The notes under the pieces were generated by a model. That model did no database searches and was not told where the DNA came from. It saw nothing but the letters and a program-made list of their open reading frames with translations. From NCBI GenBank assembly GCA_030374805.1, contig JARGSG010000211.1:464636-528635 (forward strand): a stretch of DNA of 64,000 nucleotides. The letters are read 5' to 3'. The DNA comes from Gracilaria gracilis (lineage: Eukaryota; Rhodophyta; Florideophyceae; Gracilariales; Gracilariaceae). Position numbers and translations under genes: made by a program. Positions 55,242-64,000 of the stretch are shown here, piece after piece (the first letter of the stretch is position 1; every line of letters begins with the position of its first letter).

Positions 55242-55898
55242 CTAGTCTGTGTTTCCGTTTATGCGCGCCGTCTTCGCCTCCCTGGGCTGTTCCTCATTTT
55301 CGTTCGGTCGAGGCCTCTTTGTACTGTGCGATTGCGTGCGATTGATGATCTCTTTCTCCTGTTGCAAATCAAAATCACGCAACATAGCCGCGGTAGCATA
55401 TTGGTACTTTTGCGGAGGAGATTTGAGATAACCTCGTTGCTTACCAAGCTGCAATGTAATCGGCGTGTTCAGACGCCATAGTTTTTGGATATGATACCCA
55501 TTCTTGGAGACCTTTTTTCCGGCGTTGAAATCATCATTGCCAATGCCACCGTCATTTGGGACCTCTCCCGGAGTACGAGCCGAAGATATCTGCGCGACGT
55601 ACTGAATACTGCTCGTTGGATGTGATGTATAGAACCATATACGCTTTATGTTGGCTGGAAGTCTGTACTTTCGATATTCGTGGTTCTTTTTGCCACTGGC
55701 AATGTTGCACATGTGTACTGGCATGATGCTCATGAGGATATCAGACTTTGTCTCGATAACTTGGCGGAATGCATTGGCGAAGGCTGTCTTAAGGATAGGC
55801 GGTGTATTTGCGGTATTGCCAGCTTTTCGAACGCTGTTGGTCGGTGCTGTGGACGTAAGGCTGAGAGTCTTGTTCACAGAGAGGATAGATTTGCTCAT
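55242..55898 (-). CDS. ASCH-domain (PUA-like superfamily) protein (218 aa)
   Basis: Residues ~52-170 fit an ASCH-type fold. The opening ILMSIMPVHMCNIASGKKNHEYRKYRLP corresponds to the family pattern I(L)xSI-x-P-x(3)-x-I-x-G-x-K-x(2)-E-x-R, followed by alternating strands (RIWFYTSHPTSSIQYVAQIS) and GYHIQKLWRL. ASCH proteins bind RNA or modified nucleic acids and some are amidohydrolases; which applies is unknown. The C-terminal ~45 residues are basic/acidic with KRPRPNENEE, a possible nuclear localisation signal. It is a single exon with no close partner gene. Confidence 0.7.
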   Translation of the reverse strand: MSKSILSVNKTLSLTSTAPTNSVRKAGNTANTPPILKTAFANAFRQVIETKSDILMSIMPVHMCNIASGKKNHEYRKYRLPANIKRIWFYTSHPTSSIQYVAQISSARTPGEVPNDGGIGNDDFNAGKKVSKNGYHIQKLWRLNTPITLQLGKQRGYLKSPPQKYQYATAAMLRDFDLQQEKEIINRTQSHSTKRPRPNENEEQPREAKTARINGNTD

Positions 55899-58455
55899 GG
55901 TTTGGTTGTGTTGGAGAATGGAGGACTAGATAGTCTGGTTCGTCGGTTACCGCCGACGAGCCTGAACAGAAAAAGAAAAGAATCAATGCCAAGCTTAACT
56001 ACTTGGCAGGAGAGAGGCAGACAAGCTGAGCACCTACTCTCCATTGAGAGGTTCGGGCTGTCAAGGGGAACCACCATGTGGCAAAGTTTTGGCGGGAAGG
56101 CGAGAACCGAAACAGTTGCTAAAGTTTGAAGAGGAATGATACCCCCTCATACTCCTGCTACACGTACTAAGTTACTACTAATGGTATATATACACGTAGG
56201 ATCTCGTTTTACACGTACATACGCCATGACCTCATGTTGCTGGTGCTTTTTCACATGTTGCCAAAATGGTATGTGGGTCGCCGTACCTATCTATCTGCCT
56301 GCCCACTCCTTTTGCCAAGTTGTTCTGCTCGAAAACGGTATCGCGCCCTTTACCACCAACGGTACCACAGGTCGTTAAGCGAAGGCATAAAGGATATCCT
56401 GGAATTAGAAGTTCAGACCAAATGCCACCTGTGAGACATCTCCAAAGCATGGAGATGCATCACATCGGGTCTGACCGTGTTGTGCAAGCGCGGTGAAGAC
56501 GAAAGACAACTGGCTCGCGGAATGCGCGATGGGAAAATCACGTTGCGGTAACTTGCACTGCCGACATAACCCTATGGGTTATACGCACAATACATTGTCT
56601 GATGACGATATCGGGTCATTTATTCCGTTTTCGTTACGCCGCCGCTCGCTCGCTCACCGGTCGCCCGCCCTGCTTCCTCGAGGAAGCGTGGTGAGCGAGC
56701 AACCAGAGCGAACAATCCCCCGCGTTCAACTCGCCGATTTTTCTGCAGTCCTCGTTCGCTTGATTTCCGTGCGCGCTCGCTCTCTCTGATACCATTCTTC
56801 TAGAAACCAGTCTCGGGAATCAACACCTCTTCTTCCAAATTTCCAAGTCATACAGTAATACCAAGACCATCATCGCCTTCGTAATCATCATCACTCTGAA
56901 AAGCTCTTCTTTGCCTGAATACTTGTTCACGTTGACAGACATCAGTCCAGACATGGTCTCATTTGCAATAAACGCTTCTTTTGTTTGTCGCCTCTTTGTA
57001 GCGCCATCTCCAACATTTCTTGTTGTTCTCGGTTAGCTAGTCCACAGCGTTCGCCTTAACTAACAGTTCTGTATCATACTCACTTTCGTATTCTCTTTCC
57101 ACATCAGCCAAACTACAGCAGTTTGCCGAACCACCAAGTGTTGCAGCCAGTTGCTGCAAACCCATGTGGTCGCGAATATTATCAGTCTCTTCCGTGAAGC
57201 CTGATCTGCGCTTCACCGGTGAACCAAAATTGACGACCTCACTAACCTCATACTTCGACAAAACGCTGTTGTGCTTCGCACACTAAAGACCAAACAGAGA
57301 AATGCGAACTTGGTAGAACGTCGGGTGTGTGCCGGCGGGAAAGATCTGCGTGTTCCGTAGAGGGAAGAGCTGCGCAACACGATTCTTCTTCATCATTTTC
57401 CGTTCATATGCATCCCCTTGGGTGCCCAGCTATGACAACAAACCAAAGAAAGGTGGCCCATCGGTTTCTATCACCGCCACGTCATCTGCAAACGAAACAA
57501 TACATGCTGCTGGAGAGCGTTTGCTGCACTGGTTTGCATCTTCGGTTACGGCAGCAAAGTCTGGTTGTGGTGTGTAGGAGGGAGAGAGGTGGGAGAAAAG
57601 GGGGGGTGCGGGGCATAACTTCGTCAGGAGGCAGTGCAGAGTTTGTGCCACACTTGAAAAAGGCGTGCGAGAGTCTGCATTTTTGTCGACATATCTCATA
57701 GTATGAGACTCATACATGACGTGCTCTGACATTCGCAATTTTTCTCATTGGCCAGCCCGCGCAGACGGGCACCAGGGAACCCCGCTGCCCTGGCTCCTGC
57801 ACGCATGCGCATGCCTATCTACATACGAACGGTAAGGCTCCAGCAATGACGAGGCGGCTCCTCACGCGAAGATTTGGTTTAAAGAGCCAACTTGCTAACC
57901 AACTTTCAAGAGCCCAGCTTTTCTGGAACACTATCACTTGTGTTTTGAAACACTTTCACAATTCCCTTCGCTACGCACCTACTATCTATCAGATAGAGTC
58001 CATCTCATTCCGTCGCTGGTTAGAGAAAGACTAACCTCTGCCCGAACTGTGAAACGACATACCGGGCCATCTTTTTTCCCACATTGCGCCAGTTCTTCAA
58101 CCAAGCGGGGCTCATTTCAGTAGAACTACAAACACATTCATAGCAGAGCATCTATGAGCACACCGGAAGCTTGCTGGCACGTTACCTTGTTCTGAAAATC
58201 TCCTGCTGAGGGCATCCTGGTCCCCCATTGCGGCCTAATTATCTTGGTCTAGTTCTCACAAACGAAGTTCGTAGTAGTTTCTGTCCAGGAACTTCATCTC
58301 ATCATCAACTACTGCTCAGAACGCAACGGACTTGACCCACAAAGCTGTCACGGGCGTCAGAGGTTTAAGCGTACACCATCGGTGCTACCGACTTTCGAAA
58401 GAATAATTGCTCCATCTCTGCCACTCATTTTCTTGTTTAGAGCTGCTTCAAAGCC
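55899..58455 (+). other. Long intergenic region, no confident gene
   Basis: It contains ACACGTAG and TTTTACACGTA words (56188-56218), a CCACCAACGGTACC word (56353), a strong inverted repeat (56648-56700), and a purine-rich run (57580-57612). A minus-strand 74-codon frame at 57037-57261 has ordinary protein-like composition but no start or domain support, so I leave it uncalled. The MAPK promoter must lie at the right end. Confidence 0.4.
56648..56700. repeat. Extended inverted repeat around a 16-bp palindrome
   Basis: GCTCGCTCACC (56648-56658) pairs perfectly with GGTGAGCGAGC (56690-56700). Between them lies the perfect palindrome GCTTCCTCGAGGAAGC (56672-56687). Confidence 0.85.
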
Positions 58456-59697
58456 ATGAATCACCTGTTCGCTAAACTTGCTAACAGGAAGAAAGCTCGC
58501 GATCATGGGCGCGATGTTGCCGACAATGAGCCGGAAGAAGCGTATGAAATGGTAAAACGCCGAGCCGTCGTCAACCTGGCAATACTTGAGCGACCACTTA
58601 TGACCAGAGATGAGTTTATCGTTGACGTTCGGTATCGCAATATGCAGTTAATCGGCTCTGGCTCTTATGGGCTCGTGGTTAAAGCCATTGACACAACTCA
58701 GAATTCTAGAGTTGCTATTAAGAAGATTCTCAGGGCCTTTTCATCAACCCGAATGGCTAGACATGTTCTTCGAGAAGTTCGTTTGTTGAGACATCTTCAC
58801 CATCCCAATATCGTCCGTTTGCTTGATATTGATGTTCCAGGCCAGTATTCTGCTTGGGATTCCGTGTACATTGTCACTCCTCTTCTTAAGACAGATTTAA
58901 AAACGGCTTTCAAAGAAGGTCAAGTGGAAGATAATCTAACCCAGAAAAGAATTGCGTATCAGTTGCTGTCGGCTCTGGAACACATGCATTCCTTGGGCTT
59001 GATGCATCGAGACATCAAATCAAGAAACGTTTTGCTTGATGAGCACATGAATGTACAACTATGCGATCTCGGTGAGTCTCGTTTTTACAGCAAAGCAAAT
59101 CGAGATATTCTGTTTGAAGACTTGCCCGGCCTTCAGAATGAGAGGGAACTCACTGGTGCTATAACCACTATGATCCAGAGTGCACCAGAACTTAGTTTAG
59201 GTGCTGAGTACGATGCAGAGGTAGATATTTGGGCTGCTGGATGTGTAATCGCAGAGCTGATTCGTCCTAGGCATAACTACCTTTTTGATTCCACTGCTAA
59301 GCACTCACACTTACAAGAGATTGTGAACGTTGTAGGTTTCCCAACTCCCGATATTATGGAACTGCTTCCTGACTACGGGCGTTGGTATCTGAAGCGGATG
59401 CAGAAATCGAGTGGTAATCGAATTGCAGAACTTTTGGGACCCGATGTTGATCCCCTAGCTGTGGATCTGGTGGAGAAGATGCTGTTGTTTTCGCCTAAGC
59501 GACGCATTTCAGCAAAAGACGCATTGAGGCACTCATGGTTTGATGAGGTGAGAACAGAAAGATTTTCCGAGCGTGAAACATATGACTTCTGCCAATCAGA
59601 GCCACCTGGAAGAGCTTCGAAGTCCACGTTAAAACAACTCGTTTGGGAGGAAGTTGTCGCGTTCCACCCCGAGGCTGCTAAACTGGGCATCCGGTGA
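58456..59697 (+). CDS. Atypical MAPK-like protein kinase (413 aa)
   Basis: CMGC-group Ser/Thr kinase. Gly-rich loop IGSGSYGLV (66-74), ATP-binding Lys in VAIKK (89), HRDIKSRNV (184-192), metal-binding Asp in CDLGES (D204 in place of DFG), APE at 243-245, and a MAPK-like insert and C-lobe (VDIWAAGCVIAELI). In the activation segment the usual T-x-Y is absent: ELTGAITTMIQSAPEL has Thr but no Tyr, and the RAPE Arg is Ser. So it keeps the catalytic residues but cannot be switched on by a standard dual-specificity MAP2K; it is likely an atypical MAPK (ERK3/7-like behaviour). The N-terminal 55 residues are basic and unrelated. Confidence 0.88.
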   Translation: MNHLFAKLANRKKARDHGRDVADNEPEEAYEMVKRRAVVNLAILERPLMTRDEFIVDVRYRNMQLIGSGSYGLVVKAIDTTQNSRVAIKKILRAFSSTRMARHVLREVRLLRHLHHPNIVRLLDIDVPGQYSAWDSVYIVTPLLKTDLKTAFKEGQVEDNLTQKRIAYQLLSALEHMHSLGLMHRDIKSRNVLLDEHMNVQLCDLGESRFYSKANRDILFEDLPGLQNERELTGAITTMIQSAPELSLGAEYDAEVDIWAAGCVIAELIRPRHNYLFDSTAKHSHLQEIVNVVGFPTPDIMELLPDYGRWYLKRMQKSSGNRIAELLGPDVDPLAVDLVEKMLLFSPKRRISAKDALRHSWFDEVRTERFSERETYDFCQSEPPGRASKSTLKQLVWEEVVAFHPEAAKLGIR

Positions 59698-60364
59698 ACT
59701 GCACGAGGAAGTGCGGTTTTTGGACGCCTTCATAAAGCCAGTGCTCTAATTGTCCTCCCATGATTACGTATGAGTCATCACGAGCGTCGTTCTTTGGCAT
59801 CCAATCGGACATGGAATAGTCCCTCCATTTTGCACACTGTGTAATGTTAGGTGAGAAACATAACCCACTGCGCTTACATGACTTTTCCAAAGACTTGGTC
59901 AAACCCTGCTTTTACCATCTTTGAGACACGCGGAAGATAATACAAACAACCATCAGCATCACAGTGGCCGATCTTGACTCAGAAGTGTATATTCTTTGAA
60001 CACGGTTGATTTCAGTTAGAATGCCAACGGGCCGCATCTGAGCCACGTCTAACCCGTTAAACTGCCTTAAGGTGTTCGACCCAAACCCTCTTGAGGCTAT
60101 AGTGCCGGCAGTTCTTCGGACTATAATTTAAGTGTCCACGTCGAGAGAGAAAAGCATGAATTGAATAGATAGATGAATTGAATAGATGCTCATGAAGCGC
60201 GATGATCCCGACTCGGATGCCAGGTATCTATCGTTCGGTACTTCCGAATCGGAAGTCAACAACTTTTTGTCAAAGTGCCGTCGACGTGCACCGCAAATGA
60301 TGCCTTGCGCCAGGAGATGTCGGGGACTTTGATTTGCCGTCGGTGACATCTTTGAAATTTTCAG

Positions 60365-60375
60365 TACCCTTGGTA
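60365..60375 (+). repeat. Dispersed inverted-repeat motif, C variant (TACCCTTGGTA)
   Basis: Exact copy in the spacer downstream of the MAPK gene. Confidence 0.55.
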
Positions 60376-60435
60376 AAGTTACTGTATATTCATTTTCTTG
60401 CTTGCTGTTTATCACTGCCCTCCGGGTAGCTCTAC

Positions 60436-60446
60436 TACCCTTGGTA
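60436..60446 (+). repeat. Dispersed inverted-repeat motif, C variant (TACCCTTGGTA)
   Basis: Exact copy, followed by GCTCC. It shares flanking GTAGCTCTAC-type sequence with the copy at 38600-38610. Confidence 0.55.
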
Positions 60447-60689
60447 GCTCCTATTCGAGACAAATTGTAACATCTTTGCGTCCCTTTGAAAGGTCTTTCA
60501 ACTCGAGACTGGAACTCTCAGAGTACAAGGGTACTTAACTGTCAAGAGTTTTCTTCTGTTTCCACCGCTTCCGTCTCCTTTGACGAACTTTTCACGCTAG
60601 AGGCGTACCAACCCTGTTGCGCTACCACTACGCTTATTGGCTTCAGAAAGCAAACCTAAACCACATTAACGCACTCCCGACAACAGACA

Positions 60690-61131
60690 ATGGCACTGCG
60701 ACCATCCCTCGGAACTCGTGGAGAACTTCGACGTATTGCTGCAGAAGCAGAAGCAGCCACCATTGACCGTGTTCGCCCGTGGTGCAGGACAACTCAGTCG
60801 TGCCGACTGGCACCGCACGTCATTGTGCCACAGTGGATTCGTTACGACCATCCGCCTTCACCAAAGGAACAAGCACCCGAGGTGAACGAATGCCAGATGA
60901 TTGTACAAGAAACTATTGACGCTTTGCTTGAAGCAGCTAGCTCGAGAAAGACCGAGCGCAGTTTCCGTCGAGGTCGTGCGCGCTGGCGATTACGAAGTGG
61001 ACCAGACGAAGGTGAAGAGGAAAGCGTCGGAGAAGGAGCAGAAGCGCCTGAGCGGACTTCGCATGCCGGCTCATTCATGGAACCACAACCAACGAGCTAA
61101 CCATAGGCTGAAAGACGCTTGGAACGCATGA
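60690..61131 (+). CDS. Small hypothetical gene, two overlapping frames, structure uncertain
   Basis: Frame one (60690-61100, 136 codons) begins MALRPSLGTRGELRRIAAEA and looks protein-like up to about IDALLEAASS. Frame two (60901-61131) looks more protein-like afterwards: VEVVRAGDYEVDQTKVKRKA and ending HRLKDAWNA. The natural product may use frame one and then frame two, through a short intron or a frameshift near 60880-60980. A GT at 60879 and an AG at 60937 are possible splice ends, untested. Not recognised. Confidence 0.4.
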
Positions 61132-62746
61132 CTTGCCTACGACAGTAACGTGATTTTCAGTCTGTGCCGGTTCTCAAGCTGTTCGACGACGGTTGTAAAG
61201 CCAGTGGAATGCCGAGCTATTGTGCTGGCTTTGGATAGATCATGGTTCAAATATAGCTAGTCCAAAGCGAAACTGGAAGGTTCAACCGTGGGCGGATCTG
61301 GTGGGTGAGGGGGACTTTGGTTTCGAACATGGACTGTAGGACAGATAGAACGGAAACACATTCATCGACTCTTAGACTTGCAGAATGTATTGTATGATAC
61401 TCTTGTCGATTTGAATCTTTGGAGTAAAGATGACTCTATTCACGTCAAGCTTTTCAGACACATGTATCTGTAGAACATGCGTTAAGAAGCTAATGCTGGC
61501 CCAGTTTCTCAAAGGAGTAGCCTCATACTGGGTTCTAATAAATGAAACATGCTTGTCGCAGAGTCCATCTCTCTTCTTCGTTATTCTGAGCGCGTACGTT
61601 GATTTCTCGTAACGCATGGGGTTTGCTAAATGCCCCCAACGACCTATTATGCTTCCTAACGACAACCTAGCCACTGGCTGCGAATCTGCAACCGTGTTAC
61701 GTCCAGTCTATCTCGTTCTATGTATGCGACATTTTCCTGACTACTGTCCATACGTGTGTCCACAACGACCTTGTTCGTCCGTGTCAAACCCTGGGTTCCA
61801 CAAAGATGAAGCCGAGAACTCTGTACAGTCTTTGATAACTTAGGAGATAATAGATATCTCGTCCTTTAGTGAGAGAGAACTTGCTCTAGATAGTTTTGCT
61901 TCAGCATTGCAGTTGAAGGCTGATGCCGTGGTCAACAGTGGGGAAGCTGTCAGTTTAGGATTCTGAAAGATATTCGTACATGAACGTTTTCACATTCGTA
62001 CTATGTTGTGCAAGGGTTTCATCCAAACAAGAAGGGAAAGAGTCATATGTGTACCAACCCTTTTTCTTTCTGAACACGGTGAGTTCTATTGCCATTTCGG
62101 ACCCTATTTATGACTATGCCTATGTTGAAACGAACGCAGTATCAAGCAGAACGTTCAAGGTTGCCAAACAGGAAGGTGACTTGCCAAGCCCAGTTCCATC
62201 ACGGTATCCGAGTTTGGAATGAGGTGTCAAGTTTCTGCATCGGCACCTCAAGTGCAGAAGAGTAATACCCTTGTAACATCAAAGGCAGAAGGCTAAACGC
62301 TAAGAAGGTTGTAAGGTTTAGCTTTAACTATCTTATCCTTATCCCTCTTACGAACAGACGACAGTATTTGGTCTTTGTTTCATACCTTGCGCGTTCCGCG
62401 GAGCTTGCGGTTACATGGGTATCTACACACTGTACAGTAACAACTGCGATTGAGCCGATTAAGGAATTCTTCAAAAACGTGTTTTTGGAGCGGTAGCGTT
62501 ACCCGGCCGAGACAGTTACTGCTTTTAGAGTAGCAGGCAACCTTGGAGCGAATGATAACGCTGCCATTCAATCTATTACCAGGTAAGCTAAATCGCTACC
62601 CCTTCATTCTTGGAAGACGAGATCAGAAGAAGAAGGTTGATGCACTGAGTTGGAGCTGGCTGATTCGGAATCTTACATGCTTCTACACCGTGTAGAGTTC
62701 CACTTACTTGCCCCAAAGTCCCAGACAGACAGGTTGACCATTTTCA
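61132..62746 (+). other. Intergenic, repeat words only
   Basis: On the reverse strand near 61600-61630 there is TTAGCAAACCCCATGCG, which also occurs (slightly changed) at 12605-12625 and 12843-12870, so a dispersed repeat is present. No supported gene. The right end holds the ARP8 promoter. Confidence 0.4.
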
Positions 62747-64000
62747 ATGGATGCGGAAGAGGAAGACAGACCTGTTTCGTTGAACGAAACTGGGGCGTTA
62801 TCAGTGAAAGACGAAAATGGCGTTCTTCCAGTTCCGGATGTAAAGGATGATGAAGGTGCTCAAAGTCATGAGAACCCTCAGTTACGTTGCCAACACCTCA
62901 AGCTGCGACCAGGCACTCGTTTGAAGAAGCCAGAGCCAAAGGATGTCGTTGTTATTGCATTTGGATCTTCCGCTATTCGATACGGATTTGCCTCAGATTC
63001 GACTCCAAGAATTGTATTTCCGGCTGTTGCTTTTTTGCGAAGTGATGAATCCATTGCAGATCCTACAAGTGAACCATTTCGTATTCCAGTCCACCATTCC
63101 CGGTCCGATGAAGAACTGAAAGCGGCTCGGGTGGTTTTTGACGAGGTCCGCGAAGCAGTCGCCAAAGAGCTCGCACTGAGCGAAAGACGTCGAGGAGGTG
63201 GTCGGCCAGTTCCTTGGAAGGCTGCAATTGAGGTTGTACCCGGAATGTCAGACGCAGCAAAACCTGCAAAACTGAAGGAAGAAAATGTTCCCGTATTAGT
63301 CGGTCACGATGTCGAACTATTGCTTCGTGATGAAGACAGAGCCAAGAGCTACGATATAGTTATGCCGATTTGGGACGGAAAACTTTTGTTCGATTGTGGA
63401 GCTCCTGCAAGTTTGATACGAAAATCTTTAGATGTTCTCATCTCTCACATAGTCTCCCAGTTAATTTCCGACAGAAGAAACCCAAGGAGAAAGGGGTCGA
63501 AGTTTCGGACTAAGCCAGCAAGTGCAAACGGAAACTCGAAAGAAACAAAACCAATCACTGAGCCCGACTCTCTTTTCGTTGATGATGGATATGCGAAGTC
63601 GTTTGTCGCCCTTGTAGTCCCAGAAACAGCACAGCGTAGAGATGTGGCCGAACTTGTTGACGCGGTTTTCTCCTCCAAGGCCATGCAAACGGCGGCAATT
63701 TTCATCCACCAAAGTGCCGTCTCATGTGCTTTCGGAGCGGGATTGGCCACCTGCGCTGTTGTCGATATAGGACATTCCGCGACAACAGTGGCTTGTGTTG
63801 AAGATGGAGTTATATGCGGGGAATCCCGAATTCATCTTGAATATGGATCATGGCATATTCAGAATGCTTTTGAAGTTTTGCTTCGAGATTACTCATCCTT
63901 GCAAGAAGTTATTGAGAAAACAGGTGCTGAGAACGGAACTCAGAGGATTCCTGCAGATGTTGCAGAAGACTTATCTGTAATTATAGCTAAAACTACGGAG
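62747..64000 (+). CDS. ARP8: Actin-related protein 8 (INO80 complex subunit), 5' part, cut by window end
   Basis: 418 codons are visible and the frame is still open at the last base. ARP8 is a nuclear actin-related protein that, with ARP4 and actin, binds the INO80 remodeller and linker DNA/nucleosomes. Seen here: a short acidic N-terminus, VVVIAFGSSAIRYGFA (phosphate-1 region), IVMPIWDGKLLFD, a basic Ser/Lys insert (about residues 240-280), then AIFIHQSAVSCAFGAGLATC and VVDIGHSATTVACVEDGV (phosphate-2 region). These wordings fit ARP8 better than actin or ARP4-6. The start ATG at 62747 opens the acidic MDAEEEDRP segment. No intron is needed in the visible part. Confidence 0.9.
   Translation, partial: MDAEEEDRPVSLNETGALSVKDENGVLPVPDVKDDEGAQSHENPQLRCQHLKLRPGTRLKKPEPKDVVVIAFGSSAIRYGFASDSTPRIVFPAVAFLRSDESIADPTSEPFRIPVHHSRSDEELKAARVVFDEVREAVAKELALSERRRGGGRPVPWKAAIEVVPGMSDAAKPAKLKEENVPVLVGHDVELLLRDEDRAKSYDIVMPIWDGKLLFDCGAPASLIRKSLDVLISHIVSQLISDRRNPRRKGSKFRTKPASANGNSKETKPITEPDSLFVDDGYAKSFVALVVPETAQRRDVAELVDAVFSSKAMQTAAIFIHQSAVSCAFGAGLATCAVVDIGHSATTVACVEDGVICGESRIHLEYGSWHIQNAFEVLLRDYSSLQEVIEKTGAENGTQRIPADVAEDLSVIIAKTTE

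Larger units (their letters stand above)
59698..60689 (+). other. Intergenic with two motif copies
   Basis: No supported gene. It contains TACCCTTGGTA at 60365-60375 and 60436-60446, the second preceded by a GGGTAGCTCTAC word similar to 38606-38616. Confidence 0.45.

Noticed and set aside
61372-61674. 100-codon minus-strand frame with LANPMRYEK similar to 12845
   Set aside because: The similarity is a short DNA repeat word. The frame has no further match to the LINE tails and no start or domain support.

Overview
The window is nuclear DNA of a eukaryote. Genes are mostly single uninterrupted reading frames on both strands, and the only intron I can place confidently is 74 nt. Host genes encode a CYC8/SSN6-type TPR corepressor, an ER protein O-mannosyltransferase, an ARP8-type chromatin-remodeller subunit, a MAPK-like kinase and a plant/algal-type GT8 enzyme. 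Two proteins have plastid- or organelle-like N-termini. The combination of nearly intronless genes, possible plastid targeting, and large Ty3 and DNA-transposon nests suggests an alga, most likely a red alga. That placement is inference; no rRNA or organelle marker is present.

Layout. 1-4884: a Ty3/Gypsy retrotransposon (minus strand, running off the left edge) inserted into a pogo-like DNA transposon. 5188-7203: a lysine-rich repeat protein with a duplicated C-terminal domain. 7661-11420: a degenerate LINE tail split by two separate insertions, a 518-bp hAT-type MITE and a 2.9-kb autonomous hAT element with an intact transposase. Each has a perfect 8-bp target duplication. 11421-14268: more LINE tails and simple repeats. 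14269-22364: a beta-propeller-like protein, a membrane protein with an organelle-like leader, and an IPUT1-like GT8. 23414-27775: the CYC8-like corepressor, followed by a GC-rich island with a 22-G run. 30629-36799: a secreted acidic protein, a two-exon PMT lacking the MIR domain, APS kinase, and an ankyrin-MYND protein. 37694-38275: a small protein with a transit-peptide-like start.

38629-53322 is a 14.7-kb mirror-image composite. Two outward-facing halves of the pogo-like transposon flank a nearly intact 11.7-kb Ty3 chromovirus-type element. Its LTRs are almost identical, gag and pol are open, a chromodomain sits at the end of a long disordered pol tail, and a 619-codon unknown ORF lies antisense next to the 3' LTR. 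The element is packed with short GC-rich hairpins. 53588-64000 holds a decayed HIGH/LSK-type nucleotidyltransferase-like gene, an ASCH-domain protein, an atypical MAPK, a small uncertain gene, and the 5' part of ARP8, cut by the window end.

The host genes do not form a pathway. The best leads for new biology are the antisense ORF and hairpin arrays of the Ty3 element, the mirror-image transposon composite, and an 11-bp inverted-repeat motif (TACC-S-TT-GGTA) that recurs only between genes.
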